Positions 10,566 to 23,702 are shown, counted from the stretch's first letter. The stretch: 64,000 bases of DNA from Physcomitrium patens (GCF_000002425.4 NC_037270.1:3199680-3263679), one strand, 5' to 3'. Notes: generated by a model from the letters alone, not told the origin. Made by a program: numbers and translations.

Positions 10566-11529
10566 GATGTTTTTAAATTGAAAGAATATAACACTTCAAT
10601 GGTGAACTTTCGTTTCCAAGACCTGACACCAAATGAGAATCCACAACCACGTAGTGTGAACGTGCATTAGGTTCATGGAATTATCCAGAAGGAACGAAAT
10701 GGGAGGTGTGAAAAGAGGATAGAACAATAATCCAGGTGGAAACGAGAGGGAGCGGTGTGAAAAGGGGGGAGAGAATAGGCGGGGATTGGCTTCAGCACCG
10801 GCTGTGTTGACTGACTGCGGAGGAGCCAGAAGAAGGGCCAACTTAGATACAGAGAGGTTTTGCAGCGATGGTCGGAGTGGAGTGGAGTGGAGGTTAGTGA
10901 GAGCATCGAGAGAGAGAGAGAGAGCAGCAAGACAGACAGCACCGCTGCTGCTCTATCCCGACTCTGCAGCAGCACTCACCTTCTGCTGCTGCTGTGACTC
11001 TGAACCTGGCGCTGCTGCTGCCAGCTCCATCACGCCTCTCTCGCTTGTTCTCTGGACAATGTTCCCAACGGGGGACTGACTCTACTGCGCTGTCTTCATT
11101 TGCCTCTTAAGATTCACCTCTCTCTGCTCTAACAGTGCCTCTGCCATTCGCGCATTGCTACAGGAACCTTTCGTAGACACTAGGCCCGCATTGAATTCTC
11201 GGATCCCATTGGCTCGACAGTAGTAGTAGTAGTAGTAGTAGTAGTGTGCCTGTAACCTGCCATGCAGAGCTTGAACTGGCTCGCATTTTGCATTATTTGC
11301 GTAGGGGTTGGTCTTCACGGAGTCTCTTCGCTGGACACTGAAGTACGTGGACTGGCCAAGGAAGTGAAGTAATGAGTGTATTGGAAGGTAGAGAGTGAGG
11401 TTGAGTTGTTTTAGACAGGTTTGTCTTTGCATTCTGAGATTCTTTCATGCTCTACTCTTTGGTGCCGCAAGGAAGTGCTTGTGAAATCGGAAGCCGTTTG
11501 GAAATCCCTTCGATGACCGAGAGCGAGCG

Positions 11530-11564
<35 letters not shown>

Positions 11565-11857
11565 GAGTAAGTGAGTTTGTGTGAGATCTTGGTAATTCCA
11601 GCCTAAGAGCTCTTTGCTGCGAATACGTCATTCGGTATTAGTCGGTCTGGACATGCTCAGTCCCGAACAAATGAAGTCAGTTTGGCGTGTAGGGTAATCA
11701 CTCCGTCCCCAAGAACCTTCCGAAACCAGAAACCTGCACATGAAAATTCTTGTCCAAGTTCTAGACGTAAATTACCGAATTCAAACACCGGTCTCATGAT
11801 CATTCATTGAGGAAGTTCAGAAAATTATACTACAGAAGACGGTCGAAACTGCAGTTT
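10566..11857 (+). promoter_or_regulatory. Upstream region and probable 5' UTR of the TRM gene
   Basis: Composition becomes GC-richer from about 10600, as expected for the 5' end of a plant gene. It contains GAGA-type repeats (about 10905-10925 and a long GA run at about 11526-11562) and an AGT/TAG triplet repeat at about 11218-11246. Several short upstream frames are present. I cannot place the transcription start, and introns in the leader cannot be excluded. Confidence 0.55.
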
Positions 11858-14800
11858 ATGAACATGGCAGAAGACAAGGCAGAAGATCCAACAGAGCTAC
11901 TTAAAACGCTGGCCGAGAATCGAACCATGTTAGAGAAGCAGATCGGATGCTTGGCAAGCTTACTACAGCTTTTTAGCCGCCATCGCACATTAGCTGGTTA
12001 TCGGTGTGGCTCTAATCGCGCAAGCTCCGTTCACGGTAAGGCCTTTGGCAAGGACGGACGCTCATCTTTGAATTTTTTATTCAAATGTAACTGTGGGGGA
12101 AATCTTCATTTCAAATTCCTGCACAGCCATTTTTTTACAGAAAGTTGCAGATAACGCATCAGTATTTGGTGTAGCATGTATGTGTGTAGTTTCGGCTATG
12201 TCTTCCAGTCGAAACCTCTGTGACAGCAGGAGGTAGTCCGGTTCTTAACATTCTTGCAAGAAAATTTTTGCGACTAATCCAGTGGCCCGAAAACTGTGTA
12301 ATATTTACTAGCATATGAGAATTCAAGAGCACAACTCATGATTCTCGACATCCCCTCTCGCATTATTATGTCCCATTTTTATACACAGCACGTTTCCTGA
12401 GATGACTTCGCTCAGAAAGCACATTGTATCGTGTTATTGGACATTATTTATTCAATTATTTATTTTCTAATTCCCCTTCTCCAGAGTCTTCAAAGTCCAA
12501 CGCTTAAACCACTGTGTTCCCTTGATGTTTGCAGAGAAATCATCTTCCCATGCCAGTGATACCCTGGTGCAGGAGGCTGGGAGTACCTTGAAGCATCGTA
12601 GGGTGAGTTTCTCTTTTGCAATGCTTCGGTTCTGCTGAACGGAGCATTTTCCAACCAGGTCCCAGCTGGAAACTTTCTTGAGCTTCTCCTTGGAAACCAT
12701 GAAGTGCAATATCCATATCAGAGAGAGCAATGTATAGTGCTGGCGGTTGAGTTATTTTCATCTTCCAAGTTCCTCACGTATGCTGCAATGAGTTTTGTGC
12801 AGTCTGAAAGGAAGCAGCTTGGGCCTAAAACGCCAATATGTACGGAAAATGCGTCTGTGGAAGCTCGGTCACTTCTCGACAAGGACGATATTCTTTCTGA
12901 AGCAGCAACTCCTTCCCGGCTTTCCTTCTACTTTGAAAACCAGCCTGCGAAAGCCTCACCGAGGAGAGCATCACCCAATCACTCCCCAGTGCACCACCAA
13001 ATTCAACGTGTGTTCCCTTCTCAGCGTAGAATGTCTTTAGATAGGAAACCTTCCTACGAAGGTTTTGCGATGTCACCTAATTCCTCTCTCATTCATAATG
13101 TTGCGCGGAATTCGTTGAACAGAGAGAAACCGCGAGTGTCAGTGGATAACTCTAACAGAGAGGTGATGGCTGGTCTAATTCGGTTGAAGAACTTGGCTAG
13201 ATCACGCTCAGTCGGTGGAAGAAATGCATACCCTAGGACATACACGGAGTTTCCAAGGTCAAGTTCTTTGCATGCTCAAAAAAGTCTTGGAGTTCACAGC
13301 GATAGCATTGAAGACTCCCCAGGTTTCCTAGCAAGAGAGAGGATAGCTTCGAACCTCACACAGTTGCGACGCTCCGTTGACATTTGCGAGATTCCTAGAC
13401 TGACTGTGGAATTAGAGGAAGGCCCGGGCGTTGGTTCTTCCAATGAGAGGAGGCAAAAGTTCATTGACTATGTAAATTCAGAATTAAGGAACCCTCACAA
13501 TCATGAGAGAGAAGCTGTTGAACAAGTAACATTGAATTTGAAAAAATCTCTTCGTTCACTTAATGTGAAAGAGACCTATCGGGCTTTTCAGAAAGAGAAA
13601 GCTAACATTCGAAGATCACTCATTGATGGTGATCACCGAAGTTCGCCTCAAGCCTCTGTTGCATCAAGGCTTGATGGAAGGTCACCGCAGAGGGAGCCAT
13701 CGGTTCCACGCGACGACTTTGAAGGCAGGCGTGGAGGTCCAAACGTTGTTGCACGATTGATGGGACTAGAGGAATTTTCTTCCCCTCCATCTCGGGAGCC
13801 CAAAGAAGCAGGATCTATTGGCATGGTTTCTAAATGTCCGTCTCCGGACACCAGGCTTGGAGGGTGCGATGCTTATAGACATGGTCAATCAAGAGAAAGA
13901 ATTCTGATGCCGAAACATTGTCTAATGGATGGCATGCCTTTTCCCATGCAACAGCAAGAAGCTCTCGAAGCTTTGAAGAGCAAGCATACTACATCTGTAA
14001 AACAACTTGACAAGGAATGCCCGTTGCCGAGCGTGCAAGTGTGCAAGTATCCAACGTCCTCTCACGAAGCTCTTCACGCTGGTATCATACAACTACAACA
14101 GCTGCGGTTCTGGAACGCAATGGAAGAGCGTGATACTCTAAACCAAATCCTGGGAACCTTACAATTGAAGGGATTATTACATTCGCCTCAAAGAAAGAGC
14201 CGGGAAGCAGCGAGTAGGGTGACAAGCAGCAGCCCCACACCAGCATGCACTGACCATGACAATGCTCTTGACAATCCAGCACCTCCTGAATATGGGAGGC
14301 TAAAGTATCAAAGCAGAAAGTCGACTTCAGATAAGCACGACGGGACCATAGTCATTATGAAACCCTCTCAGACGAAAATAGACGATGCTTCTCCAAACAA
14401 AGTTGCAGATTGTAAATCTAATAGATCTGAAAGTTTTGGGGGGTCGGAAGCAACAACAAGCACTCGTTTCAGCGTCGAGGACGGGTATGGCCTCTCGCTT
14501 TTTCCTCTCAATGTTCAATGTTTTCTATGAAATATAAGTTCATTGAACAAGTTAAACTATACGCTTTGTGTGGTTTTGCTGGAACTGTTGTTGCAATGAT
14601 CGTAGATTTGGTGATTGTACCTTGCTCGTTGTAAGAATGTGTTATAATTTGCAACGCATGCAGAGGACTACCGAAATCTGGTCGTGGAAGGTCGAGAAGC
14701 CCTGTGAGATCTTCAATAGCTCAACCGAGAATGAACGACGATGCCCAGTCAGAAAGTCCGTCGCTGCGACATCCTTCATGCGGAGAAGGTTGTCAATCTC

Positions 14801-16594
14801 AGAAGGTCTGCCTCTCTGTCAAAGCAACATCTGGCCAAAGCAATGCTCGATCGCGATCGCCACAAATGACACATTTTCAAGGTCATGCTTCTCATTTGAG
14901 AGATAAAAAAGAATCCAAAGCAGCCCTGGTAACAGTAAGGGGCCAGTCTCCTAGGATGTTGAAGAAAGATGCGGGCTCAGATAAGAAGAACAGCAGGGCA
15001 CAAACTGCGAAGGTTTCAGCTGAAGTTGTTAGACTTAGTCGGCAATCAAGAGTTCCGGGAAGGGACTTGTCCCCACCGCCTCGAAGATCTTCGCCACTCG
15101 TGGGACATCATATCGAGGACAAAAATACAACAGAGAACATTTTAGAAAAGACTAAGCCAGTAGAAGAAACAGTTGCCGCCACACAAGCGGTAACTCTAAA
15201 AGAAACCCACTGGCAGGATTGGAAAAAAGAATGCCAAGCAAGAGTGACTGCAGGAGGAGCAATGGACCAAAGCGCAGTTAGTGGGAATCACGATCCATGC
15301 GTCGATCGCCATACTTTGATCAGTTCTCCAGCGAGGATAAGAGCAAAGCTGCAGGTTTGCATAGAATGAAGCTCCTTTATTGCTAGCCTCTTACCTCTGA
15401 CGAACCATGATATTGAAATATCTTCACATCAATAATTCATGCTTTTACTGACTGTATTTTCTCGTCTTTTGTAGACATTAAAAGATCAACAATTCCAGCT
15501 GAAGGGTCCTTCCGATGTCGAGGATTCTAATGAAATGATGACGCCTAGAGGTTTTTCAGTGGAAAAAACTCGGGCTCTTGAGAAACAGCAAGGTCTTGAA
15601 GGCTGTGAGCAACTAAGTCCCGTGTCGGTTCTGAACAAGAGTATTTTCGAGGAGGAATGCAGTCCGAGTCCTACAGTCACAGTTGTTATTGAAGGTATTT
15701 TGCTTCGCCGTCTGAAATACTTGATTAACAAGTGTTACATGTCTGTTAGTAGTGTCCATTAAGAAGCCATTTGACATCTTGAATTTGTTGAATGCAGATA
15801 CTTACGAACCTAAGGAATGTGGCCTTAAAACAAGAGTCGAGAATTCCGACCAGACTGCGATCACCTCATCGACGTCTGTTGAAATTAAACATGTGACTCA
15901 TGTACCTCCTCCGGAATATTGTGATCATCACGACCTGCCTGCTGAAATACGACCTCCATTAAACACCAGTGTCATGCGCGACCATAGTGCCACGCCTTCA
16001 TCGAGCAGAGACAACCTAGACAGGGATCTCGCAGACGTGCTTCTAATGCTTTCAGGAGTCGAGAAGGCGAATTGGTTGAGCGACACGTTTTCCTCCGGAT
16101 TGTTGCAGGATTTCGAAGGGAATGACCATGAACGGGCCACAGGTCTTGAACCACCTGGAAATGCTGATCTCTTCAGCAAGTGCCACCGACAGGCCCTATT
16201 CGATTTTACTTTAGAATTGTTGACAACGAAGATGACTGAGCACGAGAATTTCCTGCCATGGATCAACCCAGCTTGGGCGGGTACAGGGCAGCAGCTCAAG
16301 AAACAAACCCTAGCAGATGCAATATGGAAAGAACTGAAAGAGTTTCCAAGTGCTGCATACAATGACGAATGTGAAATCGTGAAAGGCATTCTACAAGAGA
16401 ATTTAGGCTCGCGAGGTCCCAAATGGACCGACTTTCAAGCTGAAGTAGGTGAAGTTGGCGTGGAAGTGGAGAAGATGATCTACAGGGATTTGATGGAAGA
16501 GGTGATGAGGGATCTAAAATACTCGAGCTCGTGCAGATACCTGTCCAGGCTCTTCGAAGCCGGCAGCGGCCCTCGTCGACAACTGTTTACTTAG
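11858..16594 (+). CDS. LONGIFOLIA/TRM-family protein (DUF4378), six exons
   Basis: The proposed exons are 11858-12035, 12535-12602, 12803-14484, 14664-15354, 15475-15694 and 15798-16594. All introns are GT-AG, phases agree at every junction, and the total is 3636 nt (1211 aa). The start is the ATG at 11858; a second in-frame ATG at 11864 is possible. Residues 26-44 (EKQIGCLASLLQLFSRHR) match the conserved N-terminus of LONGIFOLIA-like proteins. Near residue 397 is PNVVARLMGLEEF, the VA(R/K)LMGLE motif. Near the end of exon 5 is LSPVSVLNKSIFEEE. Residues of about 1075-1190 form DUF4378, with VEKMIYRDLMEEVM resembling the TON1-binding M2 motif. Family members bind TON1 and sit on cortical microtubules, guiding cell elongation and division-plane placement; this role is inferred. 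It is convergent with the F-box gene. Confidence 0.9.
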
Positions 16595-16971
16595 AGAACG
16601 CTTTTGCCATCAATTTTTGTTCAATTTGTGAAAAATGGAGAGACATGGGATGAGTTGCAACTTGAAATAACAGCTCAATCGCCCGTTCTCTTGACAAGGA
16701 CTCATTTCATAATTCAAAATATGTTTTCACTTCAGAAAAACCTGAAGCTCAACGGACTCGCACCATCCGCTCTCTCAGTATGTACAATCCAGCTCTTAGT
16801 TCTAGACTTATAAATTGCTTGCACAAGTTCTTCAGTGTTAACAACTAGGTACGTATCCATGAGGGTGTTCTAAATAATCAATCGGTACTGTGACAGTTTA
16901 AAGTTTGGATAAATCATACAGCATTTCAACCATTATCGTAGTAACATCAGAAGAGGTGGCCACAAGCTCCT
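16595..16971. other. Spacer between two convergent genes
   Basis: This 377-bp interval separates the stop codons of the TRM gene (+) and the F-box/Kelch gene (-). It must hold both 3' UTRs, so the transcripts probably come very close or overlap. I found no clear poly(A) signal or other structure. Confidence 0.7.
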
Positions 16972-19635
16972 TTACATCCACACAACGGTGGATGCAGACA
17001 TTGTCCCCCGCCCCTGGCCCATATCTGCTCCTTGCCTCCACCATAACCGTGAGATCTGCTGCTCATTTCCAAGATCACAGATCTCCACAGAGTTGATCGG
17101 GGTGCGGTATCGATGGTGGTGCTGTGAGTACTCGCGAGTTCCTCCAATTATATATAAGCTGCTACCCACACTTTCACAAGCAAATCCAAACTTGGAGTAA
17201 GGGCGGGCATATAACTCCCCACCGGGAAAGTGCCCCAGTTGGCGCCACATGTTTAGATGCTGGTTGTAATGCATCAGTCTTTTCTGATGCACACAAATGA
17301 GTTCTCCATTTACGACGGCGCTAGGCGCCATGATCTGATCAGGCAAGAAACAAACTGCTCAGGCTAAAAACAAATTATCACCAGTTACATATCAGTTATT
17401 TTTAAGCTCTAAAAAAACCTTAGCAGATGTGTCCAAATTGCAACCGAAGTATCACACACCTTGTTGTCGTCGAGGCACATGTTTGGCACGAAACGCCATG
17501 TGTTAGTGTCGGCGTCGTAAACCTCGGCGGAGCTCTTCTGATTGTCGTCGTAATGGTTCTTCACGTACTCCCCGGCAATGACCCAGAATTGGCCGTCAAG
17601 CGCCACTCCTTGACAACTCGACCTCACAACGCCCATGCTCGAGATTATCTTCCATGTATCAGTGTGCGGATCGTAAACCTCGGCCGAGTCAAGGAACTTC
17701 GTGGTTCCTTGACCTCCAGCAACGTACAGTTTGTCCCCCACTACTGCTGCTGCCGCCCAGCTCCGTGAGGTATTCATGTTCGCCCCTTTAGTCCATTTGT
17801 TGGTAAGGGAATCGTATATTACAACGTTGCTGCATACCATACCTGCAAAATTGAAACAGCAGTGCGAGTTGTTATTGTCGTGGCCCATTCAATCTGTTAA
17901 GGGCTAAACATTTCAGACAACGAGGAATTGAACGATGGACTTTGGGAAGAAGGGAAGTGCACCTTCCGAATTGGGGCTATTCAACTTTCGAGTGCCGCCA
18001 ATGAGGAAAAGCTTATGCCTAAAGCCAACACAAGCAAATCCTTGCCACTGCTGGTCTTCGGAGCGACCGGGTATGGGAGGGAGAATGGACCACTTGCCAG
18101 CAATCGGGTCGTATGCGCGGAATGGAGTTCCTTTGGGAGTCTGTGCGAGTACGTAAATCCATCCTTCCGACGTGCCCATCTGAATAACATTGTATCTGAG
18201 CTCAGTACCTCCAAAAACTCACAAGAAGCAAGAGTGGAAACAGTATTCTTGACACACCACTGAACCCCTATGCCCTACGGAAACCTTGAGAGTCGATTTC
18301 GATCTTGGAACGAGAACATGAAGGGCTTTAAATTAGAAACATTCAAGACTGCTAGGAGTGAAATTGATCACAGTGATAACATCTAATGTCGTCTAAATCA
18401 GAAATACATACGCAGCCGTAACAAGCATATCTCCGTACAGAGCTTTAATTTGTTTCTCTTTAATTTATTACAGAATCCTAGCTTCAAACTGCTCCGTCGG
18501 CAACAGAACAATCTCAAGCAGGAGATTCTAGTGCCATGAACCGTTCGGTCAGGATTCAAGGTATGTAAGAGCAATGCTGTCCTTCGTCCTCTAAATGTTA
18601 ACATCAGATTAGGTTGGTTGTGGGAGCAGAAATAACGTGAGTCTTACTCTCACTGCCGTTAACACCAAGAGCTAATGCTGAAGGAGCTGAATTTTATTTC
18701 TCCTCCACATAGCCGATTCAACTCTCGATTCATTCCGTTTATCCAGATCCTGCAGAATCGATGGCAAGTTTTTCTTCATTTCTTTCTTTTTACGATTTTT
18801 TGTTTTCGTTTCTTTGTTCTTTTTCCTTTTTTAATCCCTCGAGCTCAGGCACCCTCAGACATTCCAACCAGTAAAATTCTTTTACACATGTCATACTCAA
18901 GAAGTGCAATTCGTAGTCTTCACGATCGGCGCCTGCTGTTGGTTAGCAAGGGACAAACGACACCATAACCAAGAGCTGCAGAAGCCAGATTCCCACCAGC
19001 CCCCCTACAAAGTACAAGCTGGGACGTCGACATCCTGCTGGTGATGGACCCAAATTACATGCCCTGACCAAGGACGTTATCCATGCGAATGAGCCAACTC
19101 GGAAAACGCAAAATACAGTAACCAGGAATCCACCCATAGACAGGCAACAGAAATCTTAATCACGACACAACACTGTGATTGGAGCAGCTCAATAATGTGA
19201 CTAACATACAACGACGAATTTTGCCAGAGGTAACGATTCGGAAGATCAGTGGAAGCACACAAGGGCAAGAAATACCATGAGACGCAAGGAAGCCAGCTCT
19301 TGCCGCTCGGCCACACGCTTCCACGAGGAACAAACCAACCGCGTCATCGCCAGGCTTTGCCGAGGCAACCGAGCGAACACGAGCGTCATGGCATCGTCTG
19401 GCAAGCCAAGAATCAGAGCACCTTTCTCCTCCGCATCATCGGTTTTCTGCATCATCATCGGCGCTTGGGAATCCCGCCACCCAGGTAACGATTCTCCCAC
19501 ACCTTCATCTACAGATTTCACTCCTCGATCGTCGAGCGTCCGGTCGTCCTCCATGCACAAATCGACACTCCCCATCCTGAAGGTCTTGGGCGCACACCCA
19601 CGACTCTCCCCAGTCGCTACCCCGACGGCCCCCAT
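16972..19635 (-). CDS. F-box/Kelch-repeat protein, four exons
   Basis: Exons on the - strand are 19635-19276, 18179-17963, 17842-17460 and 17334-16972, with GT-AG introns, matching phases and a total of 1323 nt (440 aa). The F-box lies at residues 74-118 (GLPDDAMTLVFARLPRQSL, then TRLVCSSWKRV). Kelch-type repeats follow: FRAYDPIAGKWSILPPIPG, LFLIGGT, VVIYDSLTNKWTKGANM, LYVAGGQGTT, AEVYDPHTDTWKIISSM, AEVYDADTNTWRFVPNM and SLYIIGGT. By family, the F-box joins an SCF ubiquitin ligase through SKP1 and the Kelch propeller selects the substrate, which is unknown here. M21 is an alternative start. Intron 1 is about 1.1 kb. A copia element begins only 300 bp upstream of the start codon. Confidence 0.9.
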
Positions 19636-19934
19636 AGTTGAGCTAAATCAATCAAAATGACCCTCAAAATTGGACTCGGTCGGGCAAACCCCAAGCACCC
19701 TCCATAAAAAAACGATCAAACCCCACCCATGACGATCTACGCAAACCCCCACAGAGAAAATACTGCTGCTTCAGATTATCGTTCGAGCATTTCAGTTCGA
19801 TCCTCTCACGATCCGGGATGTACTCACCCAGACCGAAATTTCTGAAAACCCTTTCCCCCGAATCCCCGAAACCATAATTAAATGAATGTCGTGGCTGAGA
19901 TTAGAGAGAGAGCGAGAGAGGGCGACGAGAATGG
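19636..19934 (-). promoter_or_regulatory. Proximal promoter/5' UTR of the F-box gene
   Basis: These 299 bp lie between the F-box start codon and the copia LTR, so they are all that remains of undisturbed upstream sequence. The stretch is GC-rich compared with the flanking DNA and contains a short GA-rich run near 19903-19921. The last five bases (AATGG, 19930-19934) are the copia target duplication. Confidence 0.55.
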
Positions 19935-20125
19935 TGTTGGTGAATCAATCCCGCACTGGGTGACGTCATCCTGGCTCTTCACCGAGTTAAAATTAGTGTT
20001 ACTCTATATATGAGAATCTTACTCGAGACTAAGGTCCCCGATGTATTTTTATCTCTCATTCTGCTAATACATCTCTCTTCAAGTGTTGATCACACTGAGT
20101 ATCAGGCTTGTGTAAACTTGTAACA
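19935..20125 (+). repeat. 5' LTR of the copia element
   Basis: It starts TGTTGGTGAATCAATC and ends AACTTGTAACA. It aligns with 32296-32505, but keeps many C, G and CpG positions (for example GACGTCATCCTGGC) that have become T or A in the right LTR (GACATCATCTTGTT). Confidence 0.88.
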
Positions 20126-20137
20126 TGGTATCAGAGC
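20126..20137 (+). other. Primer-binding site (initiator tRNA-Met type) of the copia element
   Basis: TGGTATCAGAGC directly follows the LTR end. It is the standard complement of the 3' end of plant initiator tRNA-Met used by many Ty1/copia elements. Confidence 0.9.
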
Positions 20138-20255
20138 ATGGTTTGTTACTGAGAAGTTAGTGACGAGTAAAGAAGGTGAGCGATTCTCCCGTACTCAAGA
20201 GTAGAGAATAAACAGAAAGTAGAAAGAAAGTATTGTTGATATTACGGTAGTCACT

Positions 20256-22307
20256 ATGGCAGATGCTAGAGAAAATAAGGTAGTCATACCATACCATAGA
20301 AACCTTGAATTGCTATGGTAGGAGAATCAAATAAATTGATAGGTCCACAAAACTATAATGTCTAGGGTCTAAAGATGAAAGTTGTCTTGAAGTAAGAGAG
20401 CATTTATACAATATATTACAACATCAAAGAGCATTACCAATGAACCACCTATAGGTAGCTCAACAATACCAACCTTATCCTCATATAAGATTTTTTTAGA
20501 GATAATAGAACTATTTATTATTATAATTGTAGTAAATCTAGCCACATTGCTTATGAATGACATAACAGTAGGTAGTATTATGTCTTGGCTTATTATATCA
20601 AAGACAATTTTTATACCAATGAAAGAAATATGTTAGCAAAAGTTGATCTATTTTATTACCAAAACCAAAATTGGTAAATGGATTCACTTTATTAGAGACA
20701 GAAGAAAGATTTATCAAATAGAACAATGGTACTTGGATAAAAGCATTAAGATAGTAAATGAAAAATTCTATTGAGTCAATGTTGTAAGTTCATCCACTGT
20801 CTATACAAATTCTGAATCAATAAACTTGAGCAATGTTTTATTTGTCCTTGCATTGAATTGCGATCTTATATCTCTTGAAGCATTGGCACATAATGGGTAC
20901 ACAATTGTATTCACAAATAAACAATGCTCAGTTTTTAATAACAATATAAATAAAAAAATATTAGCAATTGGATACTAAGAGTTTTCAAACAGACTTTATA
21001 AGTTTCATGATAAACAAATGGAAGCAATAATCAATATTATTAAATTAGAGGATAATGTACAATTGTAGAATAAACAATATGGCCATCTACATTATATACA
21101 TCTTTAGTATTTATCATCAATAAGAAAGTTGAAGGATTTATTCTAATTTTATACAATGAAAGATATTTGTATTAATTATTTAGTAAGGTACCAACATTGA
21201 AAGCTCTTCTTGAAAGTATTATTACATTGATCTTCTATGGTACTATAGATCATTCATTTAGATTTAGTAGGATCTATTAGAATTCCATGATCAAAAGGAT
21301 TAAAATATTGAGTTGTTTTTACAAATGACTATGCTTATAAAAGTTGGGTATATTTTATAATATGCAAGTAAATTTTTTTAGCAAAATTCAAGGAATTAAA
21401 AATACGAGTAGAAATAAAAAATTAAAAAATTAAAAAATTTTCTACGTTAGAATAGACAAAGATAGAAAATATTTATCAACTAATTTTAGTACATACTTTA
21501 GAATTATCCATGAATTTTTTTAGCTTAATAGCCTATCTCTACATACCAAAAGAACACATAGCAAAGCTCAAAAGCAAAATTTTCAAATGTTTTTACTTAG
21601 ATTATGATGAAGAAAGTAAGATTTTAAAAGTGTTCAATTTTATTTGCAAAAAAATATTCTTAAGTTGAGAACCACCAAGAACCATACTCCCAAAATTATA
21701 AGATCATATTGAATAATAATCACACAAATATCTTATTAGAAATAAAAAAATTGAATCTTATGTAATATCATAATTATTTTATCTTTGCAATTAAAACAAA
21801 ATCAAAACTTCCTAACTATATGTATGCAATTTAGACTCTAGGTTGGAAAGATGCAATAAATCAAGAAATAGATACTATACAAAAAAATAAAACATAGAAA
21901 TTGATTAACTTATTTAAGGGTCAAATTTCTATATCAACCAAGTAGATATTTAAGGCAAAGTTAGGCTTGGATTGTACTATGAGAGTTTGAACAAGAGGAT
22001 GGAATTAACTTCTTTAAGATATTTTCTCTTGTAATTCAATGGTCTACTATTAGATTTATAATAGCATTAGTTACAAGAAGATATTGGAAGTTACAACATT
22101 TAAATATTAATACAATATATTTGAATAGAAAAATTATAAAAGAAGTTCACATGACAATTTCATTGGAATTTAAAGAACTAGGTAATAAAGAAAATGTGTG
22201 CAAATTAGAAAGGGCATTATATAACTTATACCAAGCTCTAAGAACTTGGTATGGAATATCATATACATATCTAATTTACCAACGACTCTAAAGAAATCAA
22301 GAGAATC

Positions 22308-22346
<39 letters not shown>

Positions 22347-23300
22347 CTCAATTCAGAGAGATAAATACATTATTATCTTAGTCTATGTCAATGATATCAC
22401 AGTTAAAAGAGATAAAAAAAATAAAATACCTAGATAATCAAAACAAATTTAAAATGATAGATTTGAGAGATACTTATATGTATCTCAGAGTAGAACTACA
22501 CTATGACAAGTAAAGAATCTACTTCCATCAATGTAGATACATTGTGAAGTTACTAAAAAGATTTAGTCTTACATATTATAAATCTTTGAATGTTTCTATG
22601 AACCTAAAAACCAAATTAACAAAATAAACTAATACTTCAACTATTGATATCAAAATCTACTAAAGTCTAATAAAAGTCTTGTGTATGTGACCATCAATAG
22701 ATGGAATATCTAGTATGCAATAGGGTGTCTATCTCTCCACATGAAAAAATTACAAATATTCTTAGATATTTAAAAATAATCTTAGACTTTAGAATATTTT
22801 ATCCAATTAAAAATAAGGAAGAATTATTTATTTGAGTACAAACTAGGTAGATAATATAGATTTACAAAAATTCAACTTCAATTTTTTTGTACAAAGTAAG
22901 ATTAGCCTCAATTGTTTGCTCAAATAAATTGTAGCTAATATTATTGTTATCCTTGATAGAAGTAGAATATTGTATTTTTTCCAAAGCTGCTCAATATATA
23001 ATATACTTCCGTCAACTACTAAAAGAATTAAAAATAAAAAAATGGACTAATATTGTTACTTTGGAACAACATAAGTATTATAAAACTTATATAAAACCTA
23101 ATAATGCAAAAGCATATTAAGCATATTGAATTTGATCACTGCTTTATTCAACAAAAACATGAAGACAATAATATCAAACTGAGCTTTGTATTGATCCTTC
23201 AGCAATATGCATACATATTCATAAAGCCTTTAAGACCTTAGTATTTCATGAAAAATTCAGAAGAGGCTAGATTATTAAGAATACCAACTTCATTACAAAT
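20256..23300 (+). pseudogene. copia gag-pol relic
   Basis: A start MADARENKVV lies at 20256, but gag looks short: a decayed zinc knuckle (YYNCSKSSHIA) is already at about 20510. The protease end (LSNVLFVLALNCDLISLEAL) is at about 20830-20890. The integrase core (HLDLVGSIRIP, VVFTNDYAYKSWVYF) is at 21240-21350. RT includes KLERALYNLYQALRTWY near 22205-22250 and YVNDITV near 22385 (family YVDD; one catalytic Asp is now Asn). The RNase H region (NILRYLKIILDFRIFYP, IEVEYCIFSKAAQ) is at 22750-23000, and the coding end near 23290. Stops and frameshifts are frequent and a TA repeat interrupts RT at 22312-22343. Confidence 0.85.
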
Positions 23301-23467
23301 AAAAAATAATTAATAGTCATAACAAATATAATTCACAAACAACTTCACATATTGAGATAATTTAAGAGAGGATAAATAATAAATATAGAACCTAAATTCT
23401 TCTCAAATTCTCTATGTCCTACTATATTCTAAGCTTCTTGAATACATATTCCTTATAACCATAGATA

Positions 23468-23697
23468 CAATGACTCAAAAAATTGTTTAAATGTTGACAT
23501 ATTTTGAAAAGTCTAGTGTATTACAGATGAATTGTAGTAAATAATGATACATAGTTTATATAACAAATAAAGTACTGCTTTATAACTACCAAATGAGCTT
23601 AAATTGAAAAGAATACATCAAGTAATTATGGAGCTATGATCAATCTAATTTGAAGTAGTATTGAAACAATCTTTTGAGTGTGGTATTTAATTTTTGG
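23468..23697 (+). repeat. Left terminal inverted repeat of the Tc1/mariner element
   Basis: It is reverse-complementary to 31553-31782 with scattered mismatches along about 230 bp. Shared blocks include TGTTGACATATTTT, TGTATTACAGATGAATTGTA and GCTACCAAATGAGC-like sequence. Confidence 0.85.
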
Positions 23698-23702
23698 ATT
23701 CT

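Noticed and set aside
10786-11079. 97-codon frame in the TRM upstream region and its antisense partners
   Set aside because: Low-complexity composition with CTG/GA repeats, no domain, and frames open on both strands. More probably leader or promoter.
12704-12802. Start of the 608-codon open frame as the TRM protein start
   Set aside because: This part ends in a good acceptor (TTTTGTGCAG at 12802). Two upstream exons in phase encode the conserved QIGCLASLLQLF segment, so it is intron.
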